NCBI RefSeq assembly: GCF_002068095.1 | Contig: NZ_LWIG01000002.1 | Coordinates: 1-64,000, forward strand | Direction of reading: 5' to 3' | Source: Bradyrhizobium sacchari | GTDB lineage: Bacteria > Pseudomonadota > Alphaproteobacteria > Rhizobiales > Xanthobacteraceae | DNA: 64,000 nucleotides | Shown here: piece by piece, positions 9,285-18,337 of the stretch | Layout: every line of letters starts with the position of its first letter | Position numbering within the stretch: the stretch's first letter is position 1 | Translations under genes and position numbers: made by a program | Notes under the pieces: model-generated | Told to the model about the DNA's origin: nothing | The model's input: only the letters and a program-made list of their open reading frames with translations | Databases searched by the model: none

Positions 9285-10760
9285 ATGTCGCTTACCGCCG
9301 CTCTCGACTCCGCCCGCGCTTCGCTTATGGCGTCGGGCATCCAGTCCTCGACGATCTCGCGCAACATCGCCGGTGCCAGCGCGGCCGGCTATTCGCGCAA
9401 GATCGCCGTGCTGGACAATCTTCCCGGGGCCGGCGTCTATGTGGCGGCGATCCAGCGCGCCGCCAGCTCGGGTCTCTACAACAACGTTCTAACCGCGACT
9501 TCGTCGTCGGCCAAGCAAAGCGCGATCTATGACGGCCTGCAGAAGATCGCATCTACCACGGTGGACGATCCGCAGCTCGACCAGTCGCCGACCTCGCAGC
9601 TCAATGCGCTGAAGAAGGCGCTGCAGCAATATGCCAACGCCCCGGACAACACCACCCTGGCGCAGGCGGCTGTCACGTCTGCCAAGGACATGGCGACGGC
9701 GCTCAATCAGGCGACCAAGACCGTGCAATCGGTCCGCGAGGGGGCGGATGCCGACATGGCGACCTCGGTCGCCAACATCAACCAGCTCCTCTCCCAGTTC
9801 GACAAGGTCAACAATGCGATCGTGAGAGGCACGATTGCCGGTGACGACATCACCGACTATCTCGACCAGCGCGACAGCATCGTCTCAAAGCTGTCGGAGG
9901 AGGTCGGCGTCTCGATGTCGATCCGCACCAACGGCGATGCTGCGCTCTACACCGACAGCGGCGTCGTGCTGTTCGACAAGACGGCGCGTACGGTCAGCTT
10001 CACGGCGACCAACATCTATTCGCCCGGTACCACCGGCAACGCGGTCTATATCGACGGCGTGCCGGTAACCGGCGCCAATTCGGTGATGCCGCTGAAGTCG
10101 GGCAAGCTCGCAGGTCTCGCCCAGCTGCGCGACAAGGACTCCGTCACCTATCAGAGCCAGCTCGACGAAATCGCACGCGGCCTGATCAACACCTTCAGGG
10201 AGAGCGATCAGACCGCCGCGGCGCTGCCCGACGTTCCCGGTCTCTTCACCTATCCCGGCGCGCCGGCGATGCCGGCGAGCGCCACCGTCTCGGTCGGCCT
10301 TGCCGGCCTGATCAGTGTCGCGGCATCGGTCGATCCGGCCCTGGGCGGCAACCCCAATCTGCTGCGCGACGGCGCGATCAGCGGCAACCCTGCATACCGA
10401 TACAACACCGCCGGCAACGGCGGCTACTCGGTCCGGCTGCAGCAGCTCATCGGCGGCATGGATGCGGCGCAGCCGTTCGATGCAACCACGCAAGGCAAGC
10501 CGAGCGGCAGCCTGATCGATTACGCCTCGTCGTCGACGAGCTGGATCGAGAACCAGCGCAAAACCGCGGACTCCAACGTCACCTACCAGAAGACGCTGCT
10601 CGACCGCAGCACCGCGGCGCTGTCCAACGTCAGCGGCGTCAACATGGACGACGAGATGTCCTTGATGCTTCAGGTCGAGCGCACCTATTCAGCCTCGTCG
10701 AAGATCATCTCGACCGTCGACCAAATGTTGCAGAGCCTGCTGTCCGCCGTGGGGAATTAA
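9285..10760 (+). CDS. flgK: Flagellar hook-associated protein 1 FlgK
   Basis: First hook-filament junction protein. The N-terminal region (ALDSARASLMASGIQSSTIS with RNIAGASAAGYSRK) and the C-terminus (GVNMDDEMSLMLQVERTYSA, then MLQSLLSAVGN) are the conserved D0/D1 helices, with a variable middle. 491 residues. An AGGAG precedes the ATG by nine bases. It lies between flgE and flgL, the usual rhizobial order. Confidence 0.95.
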   Translation: MSLTAALDSARASLMASGIQSSTISRNIAGASAAGYSRKIAVLDNLPGAGVYVAAIQRAASSGLYNNVLTATSSSAKQSAIYDGLQKIASTTVDDPQLDQSPTSQLNALKKALQQYANAPDNTTLAQAAVTSAKDMATALNQATKTVQSVREGADADMATSVANINQLLSQFDKVNNAIVRGTIAGDDITDYLDQRDSIVSKLSEEVGVSMSIRTNGDAALYTDSGVVLFDKTARTVSFTATNIYSPGTTGNAVYIDGVPVTGANSVMPLKSGKLAGLAQLRDKDSVTYQSQLDEIARGLINTFRESDQTAAALPDVPGLFTYPGAPAMPASATVSVGLAGLISVAASVDPALGGNPNLLRDGAISGNPAYRYNTAGNGGYSVRLQQLIGGMDAAQPFDATTQGKPSGSLIDYASSSTSWIENQRKTADSNVTYQKTLLDRSTAALSNVSGVNMDDEMSLMLQVERTYSASSKIISTVDQMLQSLLSAVGN

Positions 10761-10763
10761 GCC

Positions 10764-11810
10764 ATGATGAGCGCGAACTACATCTCGACCCTGATGCTGT
10801 CCTCGTCGTTGAGGACCTCGATCACGAACAACCAGGCTGCGCTCAGCAAGGCATCGAAGGAAGCCACCACCGGCCGTTTCTCCGATGTTGGCCTCGAGCT
10901 TGGTGCCACGACGGGAAGCGACCTCACCCTGCGGGCGGACTGGAGCTTCGCCGATCAGCTCGTCGATACCAACGAGCTCGTCTCGGGGCGCCTCGACGTG
11001 ACGCAGAACCGGATCACCCAGCTCGGCAAGACCGCAACGGATTTCCTCAAGGACCTGATCGCGGCCCGCAGTACCGATAACGGCGGGCGGGTCGTGCTGC
11101 CGCCTGCGTCCGCCAACCTCCAGGATCTGATCGGCGCGCTGAACGTCTCCTACAACGGATCGTATCTCTTCTCGGGCATCAACACGCAGAACATGCCGAT
11201 CACGGCCTATGCGACGGGCTCGGCCAGCAAGAACCGGGTCGACGCCGATTTCCTTGCGGCCTTCGGCTTCTCGCAGTCCTCGGCCAGCGTGAGCAGCATA
11301 ACCCCGGCCCAGATGCAGACGTTTCTCAACACCAGCTTCGATGCCGAGTTCGCGAGCCCGACCTGGAACACCAACTGGTCATCGGCGACTGACCAGGTCA
11401 TGCAAAGCCGTATCTCCACGACCGAGGTCGTCGATACGTCCGTCAGCGCCAACCAGACCGGCTTCCGCAAGCTCGCCGAGGCCTACACCATGATGGCCGA
11501 TCTCGGCAACGCGAAGCTGAGCCAGGAGACGTTCCAGGTCGTCGTGGACAAGGCCATCGGCCTCGTCGGGAGTGCGATCTCGGATCTCGCTACGCTCGGC
11601 GGCAGCGTCGGTACGGTCCAGCAGCGCATCACCTCCGCAACCGACAAGCTCAAGACGCAGCAGGACATTCTGAACAATCAGATCGTCGGCATGGAGAAGG
11701 TCGATCCGACGGAAGCTTCGGTCCGGGTCAACACCCTGCAGACCCAGATCCAGACAGCGTTGGCGCTGACCTCGCAGCTCCAGAAGATCAGCCTCATCAA
11801 TTATCTCTGA
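10764..11810 (+). CDS. flgL: Flagellar hook-associated protein 3 FlgL
   Basis: Second junction protein and adaptor to the flagellin filament. It has a flagellin-like N-terminal helix region (TSITNNQAALSKASKEATTG) and a C-terminal helix pair (ILNNQIVGMEKVDPTEASVR with TLQTQIQTALALTSQLQKIS). 348 residues. It begins three bases after flgK, with tandem ATG codons (10764 and 10767) so the first residue is uncertain by one. The next gene follows after a 68-base gap. Confidence 0.94.
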   Translation: MMSANYISTLMLSSSLRTSITNNQAALSKASKEATTGRFSDVGLELGATTGSDLTLRADWSFADQLVDTNELVSGRLDVTQNRITQLGKTATDFLKDLIAARSTDNGGRVVLPPASANLQDLIGALNVSYNGSYLFSGINTQNMPITAYATGSASKNRVDADFLAAFGFSQSSASVSSITPAQMQTFLNTSFDAEFASPTWNTNWSSATDQVMQSRISTTEVVDTSVSANQTGFRKLAEAYTMMADLGNAKLSQETFQVVVDKAIGLVGSAISDLATLGGSVGTVQQRITSATDKLKTQQDILNNQIVGMEKVDPTEASVRVNTLQTQIQTALALTSQLQKISLINYL

Positions 11811-11878
11811 GCCAGAGCTCGTTTCCGGGGTTTACGAACTTTGTCCTGTTATTCCGTTTCCTGCACAGAGTGGTCCTG

Positions 11879-12223
11879 ATGACGTTTGAAGCCTATGCAG
11901 CGGTCGTCGACGAGAGCGGCTATGAGGCGAGGGGGCGCGAGCGTCAGGCGCTCAGTCTCGGCATCGACCGCCTCGAGCGGCTCCAGAAGGGTCGCTTCAG
12001 TCTCGAGGAGCATATCCAGAGCCTGCTCTATGTGCGGCGCCTGTGGACGATCTTCATCGAGGATCTCTCGCATCCGGAAAACGGCCTTCCGGACAAGCTG
12101 CGCGCCGACATCATCTCGATCGGCTTGTGGGTGATCAAAGAGGCCGATCGTCTTCGGGAAGAAAAGTCGGCCGACGTGATGCAGCTTATCGAGATCAACC
12201 GCCTGATCCGGGATGCTCTCTGA
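11879..12223 (+). CDS. flaF: Flagellar biosynthesis regulator FlaF
   Basis: Small cytoplasmic regulator needed for flagellin synthesis in alphaproteobacteria, acting together with FlbT. The 114-residue product contains the family blocks YEARGRERQALSLGIDRLE and LWTIFIEDLSHPENGLP. The upstream GTG at 11870 would add three residues; ATG 11879 was chosen because family members start close to the aromatic MxFEAY segment. Its stop overlaps the flbT start (TGATG), so the two are probably translationally coupled. Confidence 0.92.
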   Translation: MTFEAYAAVVDESGYEARGRERQALSLGIDRLERLQKGRFSLEEHIQSLLYVRRLWTIFIEDLSHPENGLPDKLRADIISIGLWVIKEADRLREEKSADVMQLIEINRLIRDAL

Positions 12224-12633
12224 TGAAGATCTCCCTGCGGGCCGGCGAACGGATCTACATCAACGGCGCGGTGCTGCGCGTGGACCGCAAGGTCTCCGTC
12301 GAGCTCGTCAACGACGTCATGTTCCTGCTCGAAGGGCAGATCATGCAGGCGTCGGATGCGACCACGGCGATGCGGCAGCTCTATTTCATCGTCCAGCTCA
12401 TGCTGATGAACCCGACCGACGTCAGCGATGCCTCGGCGCTCTACGGGCAGCATCACGCCGCTCTGGTCGCAGTGTGCGAAAGCCACGAGATGCTGGAGGG
12501 GCTTGCCGCGGTCGACGAGCTGGTCGGGGCGACGCGTTATTTCGAGGCGCTCAAGCGGATCCGGGCGCTGTTTCCGGTGGAGCAGGCCATCCTCGCCGGC
12601 GCCACGATCGTTTCCCCATTCCAGGCTGCCTGA
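12223..12633 (+). CDS. flbT: Flagellar biosynthesis repressor FlbT
   Basis: RNA-binding regulator that acts on flagellin mRNA after transcription in alphaproteobacteria (known best in Caulobacter). The product of 136 residues begins KISLRAGERIYINGAVLRVD, the family N-terminus, and contains FLLEGQIM and YFIVQLMLMNP. The frame is open upstream, but the ATG overlapping the flaF stop gives the standard family length and start. Confidence 0.94.
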   Translation: MKISLRAGERIYINGAVLRVDRKVSVELVNDVMFLLEGQIMQASDATTAMRQLYFIVQLMLMNPTDVSDASALYGQHHAALVAVCESHEMLEGLAAVDELVGATRYFEALKRIRALFPVEQAILAGATIVSPFQAA

Positions 12634-12647
12634 CAGCGGAGAGGCAC

Positions 12648-13061
12648 ATGAACGTCACCAGCGTGACCGACAGCACCAGCAAGTCGACCGGAAACACGAC
12701 GAACACGTCGAGCAACACCGTCGATTACAATACCTTTCTTCAGCTTCTCGTCGCCGAGATGAAGAACCAGGATCCGACCAATCCGATGGATACCTCGCAA
12801 TATATGAGCCAGTTCGCCCAGCTCTCGACGGTCGAGCAGGCCATGCAGACCAATGCGAAGCTGGACGCGCTGCTGTCTTCGCAGTCGTTGTCGCAGGCCG
12901 ACTCGTTGATCGGAAAGACGGTCAGCTTCACCGACGCGACCGGCGCGAGCTTCTCCGGCAAGGTCAAGTCGGTCTCCATCAACAACGACGGCGCCGTCGC
13001 GACCCTCGAGAGCGGCACGAAGGTCGCCGTCGGGCCCGGCCTCACCATCAGCCAGTCATGA
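12648..13061 (+). CDS. flgD: Flagellar hook assembly scaffold FlgD
   Basis: Caps the growing hook during assembly. The core motif DYNTFLQLLVAEMKNQDPTN followed by PMDTSQYMSQFAQLSTVEQ is diagnostic for FlgD; it starts near residue 26, after a Ser/Thr-rich N-terminus. At 137 residues it is the short rhizobial form, ending soon after the first part of the C-terminal beta domain. A GGAGAGG lies a few bases before the chosen ATG, although the frame stays open far upstream. Its stop overlaps fliQ (ATGA). Confidence 0.95.
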   Translation: MNVTSVTDSTSKSTGNTTNTSSNTVDYNTFLQLLVAEMKNQDPTNPMDTSQYMSQFAQLSTVEQAMQTNAKLDALLSSQSLSQADSLIGKTVSFTDATGASFSGKVKSVSINNDGAVATLESGTKVAVGPGLTISQS

Positions 13062-13324
13062 ACGAGCGGGACGCCCTCGACATCGTCCAAGCGGCGATCT
13101 GGACCATCATCGTCGCCTCCGGGCCTGCTGTCGGCTCGGCGATGCTGGTCGGAACCATCATTGCACTGATGCAGGCCTTGACCCAGATCCAGGAGGTGAC
13201 GCTGACCTTTGTTCCGAAGATCATCGTCATTCTTGTGGTTGTCGCCGTCTCCGGCTCGTTCATCGGCGCCCATCTCTCGACTTTCACCGAGATGGTCTAT
13301 TCGCACATCGAGCGGGGCTTCTAA
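13058..13324 (+). CDS. fliQ: Flagellar export gate protein FliQ
   Basis: Small inner-membrane component of the type III export gate. The 88-residue product has two hydrophobic helices and the signature GTIIALMQALTQIQEVTLTF with VPKIIVIL following. The frame continues upstream, but the ATG overlapping the flgD stop (ATGA) gives the family-size protein. flhA and fliR, two more gate components, follow. Confidence 0.96.
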   Translation: MNERDALDIVQAAIWTIIVASGPAVGSAMLVGTIIALMQALTQIQEVTLTFVPKIIVILVVVAVSGSFIGAHLSTFTEMVYSHIERGF

Positions 13325-13398
13325 GCCGCGAGGCGGCCACCACCCTCGCGTAAGCTTTGCGCGGCAGACTAGTGGGGCGGACCCCCTGCCGGTGACCC

Positions 13399-15480
13399 AT
13401 GGCCGATACGTTAGCTGCTAGCCTGCCCAGCCCCCGCCGATTCGGGGCGGACGCCTTCTTTGCGGCCGGCATCGTGACCATGCTCACGATCCTGTTCCTG
13501 CCGATCCCGCCGATCCTGATCGACCTCGGCCTCGCCTTCTCGATCGCGCTGTCGGCGCTGATTCTGATGGTCGCGCTGTGGATCCAGCGGCCGCTGGATT
13601 TCTCGGCCTTCCCGACCGTGCTGCTGATTGCGACGATCCTGCGCCTGGCGCTCAACATCGCGACCACGCGCCTGATCCTGTCGCGCGGCGGGGAGGGCGA
13701 GCAGGCCGCCGGCTATGTCGTCGCCGGCTTCTCCAAATTCGTCATGGGCGGTGACTTCGTCATCGGCCTGATCATCTTCGCGATCCTGGTCACGGTGAAC
13801 TTCGTCGTGATCACCAAGGGTGCGACCCGTATCGCCGAGGTCGGCGCCCGTTTCACCCTGGACGCCATTCCCGGCAAGCAGATGGCGATCGACGCGGACC
13901 TGTCCGCGGGCCTGATCGACGACAAGGAAGCCCAGCGCCGCCGCCGCGAGCTCGAAGAGGAAAGCGCGTTCTTCGGCGCCATGGACGGTGCTTCGAAATT
14001 CGTCCGCGGCGACGCCATCGCCGGTCTGATCATCACCGCGATCAACATCTTCGGCGGCATCGTGATCGGTGTCACCCATCACGGCCTCACGCTGTCGCGC
14101 GCCGCCGACGTCTACACCAAGCTCTCCGTCGGCGACGGTCTGGTGTCGCAGATGCCGGCGCTGATCGTGTCGCTGTCCGCGGGCCTGCTGGTCTCCAAGG
14201 GCGGCACCAGGGGCTCGGCGGAGCAGGCCGTGCTGCGGCAGCTCGGCGGTTATCCCCGCGCGGTGTCGGCCGCCGCGCTGATGATGTTCGTGCTCGCGCT
14301 AATGCCGGGGCTGCCGATGGCGCCTTTCGTGCTGCTCGGCGGCGTCATGGCCTTCGTCGGCTACACCTTGCCCAAGCGGCAGGCGGCTGAGAAGCAGAAG
14401 GAAGAGGCGCGCAAGGCCAACGAGCGTGCCCAGGTCGAGGCGAAGGAATCCGTCAAGGAATCGCTCAAGACGGCGGAGATCGAGCTGGCGCTCGGCGGCC
14501 ATCTTTCGGTCCACCTCCTGGGCTCGCGCACCGAGCTTGCGCACCGCGTGGCAAAGATCCGCAAGAAGTTCGCCAAGCAATACGGCTTCGTGATTCCCGA
14601 GATCAAGCTCAGCGACAATCTTTCGATCGATCCCAAGGGCTACCAGATCCGCATCCACGACACCCGCATCGCCCATGGCGAGCTCAGGCTCGGCGAGGTG
14701 CTGGTGCTCGTCGACAAGGACGGCAAGCCGGACGTGCCCGGCGAGGAGGTGATCGAGCCCGCCTTCGGCATGAAGGCGCTGTGGGTAACGGAAGCCTTCG
14801 CCGACGAAGTCAGGCGGCAGGGCTGCAAGCCGGTCGACAACCTGTCGGTGCTGCTCACGCATCTGAGCGAAGTGCTCCGGGCCAACCTCGCCCAGCTCCT
14901 GTCCTACAAGGACATGCGCGCGCTGCTCGACCGGCTCGATCCCGAATACAAGCGCTTGGTCGAGGACCTCTGCCCGTCCCAGATCTCCTATTCGGGCCTG
15001 CTGGCGATCCTGAAGATCCTGCTGGCCGAACGCGTTTCAATCCGCAACCTGCATCTGATCCTCGAGGCGATCGCCGAGATCGCGCCTCACGTGCGGCGCT
15101 CCGAGCAGGTCGCAGAGCACGTGCGCACCCGCCTCGCCCAGCAGATCTGCGGCGACCTCTCCGACAACGGCGTGCTCAATGTGGTTCGCCTCGGCAATCG
15201 CTGGGATCTCGCCTTCCACCAGAGCCTGAAGCGGGACTCCAAGGGTGACGTCGTCGAGTTCGATGCCGATCCGCGTCTCATCGAGCAGTTCGCGACGGAA
15301 GCCAGCGCCGCGATCCGCAAGTTCACCGAGAACGGCACCAGCGTGGTGCTGGCGGTGACCCCCGAAGCGCGCCCCTATGTCCGGATGATCCTGGAGCGGG
15401 TGTTCCCGACGCTGCCGATCCTGTCGCACGTCGAAGTGGCGCGCAGCGCCGAGATCCGTGCGCTCGGAGCCATATCGTGA
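13399..15480 (+). CDS. flhA: Flagellar export gate protein FlhA
   Basis: Large export-gate subunit that binds chaperone-substrate complexes and uses the proton gradient. About eight transmembrane helices occupy the first 330 residues. The FHIPEP family signature [18 protein letters not shown] lies at residues 151-168. The last 350 residues form the cytoplasmic domain. 693 residues, the expected size. The stop overlaps the fliR GTG start by four bases. Confidence 0.97.
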   Translation: MADTLAASLPSPRRFGADAFFAAGIVTMLTILFLPIPPILIDLGLAFSIALSALILMVALWIQRPLDFSAFPTVLLIATILRLALNIATTRLILSRGGEGEQAAGYVVAGFSKFVMGGDFVIGLIIFAILVTVNFVVITKGATRIAEVGARFTLDAIPGKQMAIDADLSAGLIDDKEAQRRRRELEEESAFFGAMDGASKFVRGDAIAGLIITAINIFGGIVIGVTHHGLTLSRAADVYTKLSVGDGLVSQMPALIVSLSAGLLVSKGGTRGSAEQAVLRQLGGYPRAVSAAALMMFVLALMPGLPMAPFVLLGGVMAFVGYTLPKRQAAEKQKEEARKANERAQVEAKESVKESLKTAEIELALGGHLSVHLLGSRTELAHRVAKIRKKFAKQYGFVIPEIKLSDNLSIDPKGYQIRIHDTRIAHGELRLGEVLVLVDKDGKPDVPGEEVIEPAFGMKALWVTEAFADEVRRQGCKPVDNLSVLLTHLSEVLRANLAQLLSYKDMRALLDRLDPEYKRLVEDLCPSQISYSGLLAILKILLAERVSIRNLHLILEAIAEIAPHVRRSEQVAEHVRTRLAQQICGDLSDNGVLNVVRLGNRWDLAFHQSLKRDSKGDVVEFDADPRLIEQFATEASAAIRKFTENGTSVVLAVTPEARPYVRMILERVFPTLPILSHVEVARSAEIRALGAIS

Positions 15481-16229
15481 TCAGCAGCCTCGCCGACAGC
15501 GTGCTGGTGACGTTCATCGTGTTCTGCCGCATTGGCGCCTGCCTGATGTTCGTGCCCGGCTATTCCAGCGTCAACCTCCCGGCCCAGGTCCGCCTGTTCA
15601 TCGCGCTGGTTACCACGTTCGCGCTGACACCGATCCTGATCGCGGTGCTGAAGCCCCTGACGGACAACGCAGCGCCGCTGTCGCTCGCGCTCCTGATCGG
15701 CTCGGAGATCCTGGTCGGCAGCGTCATCGGCCTCGGCGGGCGCGTGTTCTTTCTCGCGCTCCAGACCATGGCAACCGTGATGGCGAGCGCGATCGGGCTG
15801 AGCAACATCCCGGGAACGCCCGTCGCCGACACCGATCCGGCGCCGGCCCTCGTGCCCCTGATCATGGCATCGGTCACCACGCTGTTCTTCATGACCGACC
15901 AGCACTGGCAGGTGCTGCGTGGGCTGATGAACTCCTACGACGTCTGGCATCCCGGCGGCAGGATCGGCGGCAGCATGGCGCTCGACCAGCTCGTCGGCCG
16001 TCTCTCCGAAGCGTTCGTGCTGACGCTGCGGATCGCAAGCCCGTTCATCGTCTATTCCGTCATCGTCAACTTGGCCGTCGGGCTCATCAACAAGCTGACA
16101 CCGGCGATTCCGGTCTACTTCATCTCGGTGCCGTTCGTGCTGTTCGGCGGCTTCCTGTTGCTCTATCTCACCAGCGACGAGCTTCTGACGCAGTTCATTC
16201 TCGGCGTCTCGTCGTGGCTGGCGGAGTGA
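15477..16229 (+). CDS. fliR: Flagellar export gate protein FliR
   Basis: Inner-membrane core component of the export gate, working with FliP and FliQ. The 250-residue product has about six membrane helices and the FliR-type segments [13 protein letters not shown] and [10 protein letters not shown]. It starts with GTG overlapping the flhA stop (GTGA), which implies translational coupling. fliP and flhB are not in the window. Confidence 0.94.
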   Translation: MISSLADSVLVTFIVFCRIGACLMFVPGYSSVNLPAQVRLFIALVTTFALTPILIAVLKPLTDNAAPLSLALLIGSEILVGSVIGLGGRVFFLALQTMATVMASAIGLSNIPGTPVADTDPAPALVPLIMASVTTLFFMTDQHWQVLRGLMNSYDVWHPGGRIGGSMALDQLVGRLSEAFVLTLRIASPFIVYSVIVNLAVGLINKLTPAIPVYFISVPFVLFGGFLLLYLTSDELLTQFILGVSSWLAE

Positions 16230-16235
16230 TAGATC

Positions 16236-16655
16236 ATGAAGTCGCGCGCGGACAAGCTTGGTCGGATGGTTTCGCTGGTGAAGCTCCAGCTCCGGCTGTC
16301 CGAATGGCAGCTCGCGCATCTGCGGCAGCAGGAGCGCAGCTTGCAGGACGAGCAGGAATGGCTGGTCGGGGCGCTGAACGAGGGCAGGCCGCCGGCGGGC
16401 TCGTCGAGCGAGTCGATCGCAAGGCGGCTCAACAGGACGAGCGCGAGCGCGCGCGTCGTGACGGAGCAGGCCTCGGAGCAGCTCGACAAGGTTCGCCTCG
16501 AGACCCGCCGGGTGAAGCAGCTCGAGGAAATTGCCAAGGCGGCGCTCGCGGAGAAGCTTCGCGACGCCGAAAAGCGCTCGCTCGAAGAGATGAAGGGAAC
16601 AAGCCTTACCGTGCGCGCTTGGACGCCACGGCCAGCCAGCCGGAACAAGACATGA
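16236..16655 (+). CDS. Putative FliJ-like coiled-coil flagellar protein
   Basis: A 139-residue, highly charged and almost entirely helical protein with two predicted coiled-coil stretches (about residues 10-45 and 70-120) and no membrane segment. It starts seven bases after fliR and overlaps the next gene by four bases. Size, coiled-coil form and position in an export/rod gene run fit a FliJ-type export chaperone, but there is no diagnostic motif, so the name is an inference from layout. Confidence 0.6.
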   Translation: MKSRADKLGRMVSLVKLQLRLSEWQLAHLRQQERSLQDEQEWLVGALNEGRPPAGSSSESIARRLNRTSASARVVTEQASEQLDKVRLETRRVKQLEEIAKAALAEKLRDAEKRSLEEMKGTSLTVRAWTPRPASRNKT

Positions 16656-17155
16656 TCGTGACAGCGACGCCCGACCTCGTCCTCGACGTCCTCGAGGCGG
16701 CCGATCCCGTGACGCAGCGCGCGGCGACCGCGAAGCTCGATGCGCTGAAATCGTCCGACGCCGATTTCGCCGCCACGATGGACGCCGAGGTGGGCAAGGC
16801 CGCGGCGGCTGCCGATCAATCCGCGGCGAAGGTCGCCGAGGCACAGTCGGGCACGGTGAACGGGGCGCCGGTGCAGGTGATCAAGGCGCCGGGATCCGGC
16901 GAGGTCTACCGCAAGTTCGAGGCATTCATCCTCCAGACCTTCGTCGAGACCATGTTGCCGAAGGAGTCGGAGGCGGTCTTTGGCAAGGGCACGGCCGGCG
17001 GCGTCTGGAAGTCGATGCTGGCGGAGCAACTGGGCGCTCAACTGGCAAAGGGCAAGGGCATCGGCATTGCGAAGCAGCTCGCCAGTGCACACCCGGCGGG
17101 GCCGGACGTGACGGGAAGGCCGGATGATGATCCGGGAATGGGTGACAGAAGTTGA
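16652..17155 (+). CDS. Rod-binding protein, FlgJ N-terminal-domain type
   Basis: Predicted rod-assembly factor. The segment YRKFEAFILQTFVETMLPKE with SEAVFGKGTAGGVWKSMLAEQL (about residues 86-128) is the rod-binding domain found at the N-terminus of FlgJ. The muramidase half of FlgJ is absent, as usual in alphaproteobacteria, where the separate SLT protein (7346-7927) may supply that activity. The frame is open over a kilobase upstream through fliR; the ATG overlapping the previous stop (ATGA) gives a 167-residue product that fits the family. Confidence 0.8.
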   Translation: MIVTATPDLVLDVLEAADPVTQRAATAKLDALKSSDADFAATMDAEVGKAAAAADQSAAKVAEAQSGTVNGAPVQVIKAPGSGEVYRKFEAFILQTFVETMLPKESEAVFGKGTAGGVWKSMLAEQLGAQLAKGKGIGIAKQLASAHPAGPDVTGRPDDDPGMGDRS

Positions 17156-17169
17156 GGGGTGATTTTCTT

Positions 17170-17682
17170 ATGCAGGCACATGAAGGCGCGGCAGCCCTGG
17201 TGGTGGAGCAGCCGGTCGTGGACACCGAGACGATGACGATTGCAGCGGCATCAGCCGATGCGCTGTTGCCGGTGCTGCTGCCGAATGTCGGCGGCGAGGC
17301 GGTGATCGACGGCGCCGATGCGGTCAGGTCGGACGAGGTGCGCGGCCTGCTGGCGGCGATCCGTCGGCTCGAAAGCATTGTCGAGGAGGAAACCGCTGCG
17401 CTCGCGACGCGCAAAAAGATCGATTTCGACGACTTCAGCGCCCGCAAGAGCCGGAGCATGCTCGAATTCGTCCGCCTGATGCGGGCGCGGATGCATCTCG
17501 GCGCCGAGGTCGAGGTCACCGAGGAGATCCAGCGTCTGCGCGAGAAGCTCGAGCGCAACCGGTCGCTCCTCGAGATGCATTACGACGCGGTGCGTGAAGT
17601 CGCCTCCATTATCGTCAAGGCGATCAAGGATGCGGAGTCGGACGGCACCTACACCGGTCGTGCAGCGCAGGACGGAAAATGA
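17170..17682 (+). CDS. Putative FlgN-like flagellar chaperone
   Basis: A 170-residue soluble helical protein. The C-terminal two thirds (residues 55-165) form a long helical hairpin with the blocks ARKSRSMLEFVRLMRAR and LREKLERNRSLLEMHYDAVR. A C-terminal LExNxxLLxxh-type block is typical of FlgN, the chaperone for FlgK and FlgL. ATG 17170 with GAGGGG nine bases upstream was preferred to the in-frame TTG at 17152. Its stop overlaps the next start. The function is inferred from helical layout and flagellar context. Confidence 0.6.
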   Translation: MQAHEGAAALVVEQPVVDTETMTIAAASADALLPVLLPNVGGEAVIDGADAVRSDEVRGLLAAIRRLESIVEEETAALATRKKIDFDDFSARKSRSMLEFVRLMRARMHLGAEVEVTEEIQRLREKLERNRSLLEMHYDAVREVASIIVKAIKDAESDGTYTGRAAQDGK

Positions 17683-18137
17683 TCAGACTCGTGCTGGCGG
17701 GGCTCTGGGTCTGCATCCTGACGGCGGGCACGAGCTACGCCGTGGCTTATTGGAAGGAAAACGGCAGCCTGCTGCCCGCCAAGGACGCATATCTCGACGG
17801 CCTCCAATATCAGAAGACGCGGGCGCTGAGCGTGCCCATGGTCGAGAACGGCAATGTGCAGGGCTATATCGTCGCGCGCTTCGTCTACACCGTGGAGGCG
17901 CGCACCATGCACCAACTCAATGTTCCGCCGGAGCCGTTCGTGGTGGACGAGGCGTTCCGCAGGATCTATGCGGACGATCGCCTCGACTTCAGGAAGCTCG
18001 CCCGCTATGACCTCTCGATCCTGACCACGGCCATCAAGCAGCGCGTCAACGAGCGGATGCAGGCCGACGTCGTCCAGGATGTCCTGGTCGAGGACTTCAA
18101 CTACGTCTCCAAGGAAGAATTCCAGTCGAAGCCGTAG
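17679..18137 (+). CDS. FliL-like membrane-anchored flagellar protein
   Basis: A 152-residue protein with one N-terminal membrane helix (residues 2-25) and a periplasmic domain. The domain reads VARFVYTVEA, then LARYDLSILTTAIKQRVNER and VVQDVLVEDFNYV, a layout like the FliL stomatin-like domain, whose last strand carries a V(K)DVLFTDF-type block. FliL proteins sit around the stator; here the gene is the last of the flagellar run and overlaps the preceding gene by four bases. Overall similarity is modest. Confidence 0.55.
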   Translation: MIRLVLAGLWVCILTAGTSYAVAYWKENGSLLPAKDAYLDGLQYQKTRALSVPMVENGNVQGYIVARFVYTVEARTMHQLNVPPEPFVVDEAFRRIYADDRLDFRKLARYDLSILTTAIKQRVNERMQADVVQDVLVEDFNYVSKEEFQSKP

Positions 18138-18277
18138 GCTTTCGCCGGACAGGCGTGACGCGGCTTTCCGCGAAGCACCTTCCGCTGAGATCCTGAGACG
18201 CCAGTCTCGTCTCGCCCTGCCGCGGGCTGTGCCCGCCCTGCGAGGCCTTTGTTCTGGCCTTCCAGCTCCTGAAAGTG

Positions 18278-18314
18278 CAACGGCCTCCGCGAAGATACTT
18301 CGCGGAGGCCGTTG
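18278..18314. terminator. Bidirectional terminator between flagellar operon and ftcR
   Basis: A perfect 16-base-pair inverted repeat (arms CAACGGCCTCCGCGAA and TTCGCGGAGGCCGTTG, loop GATAC) lies between two convergent genes. It is the strongest hairpin seen in the left third of the window and could stop transcription from both sides. Confidence 0.85.
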
Positions 18315-18337
18315 TCGGTTTCGTGGCGCCGACGGCG

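Noticed and set aside
12428..13057. Long frame upstream of fliQ
   Set aside because: It is flbT and flgD read in another frame; fliQ starts at the ATGA overlap.
15458..16651. Long plus-strand frame upstream of the FlgJ-domain gene
   Set aside because: It runs through fliR in another frame; only the part from 16652 has family similarity.
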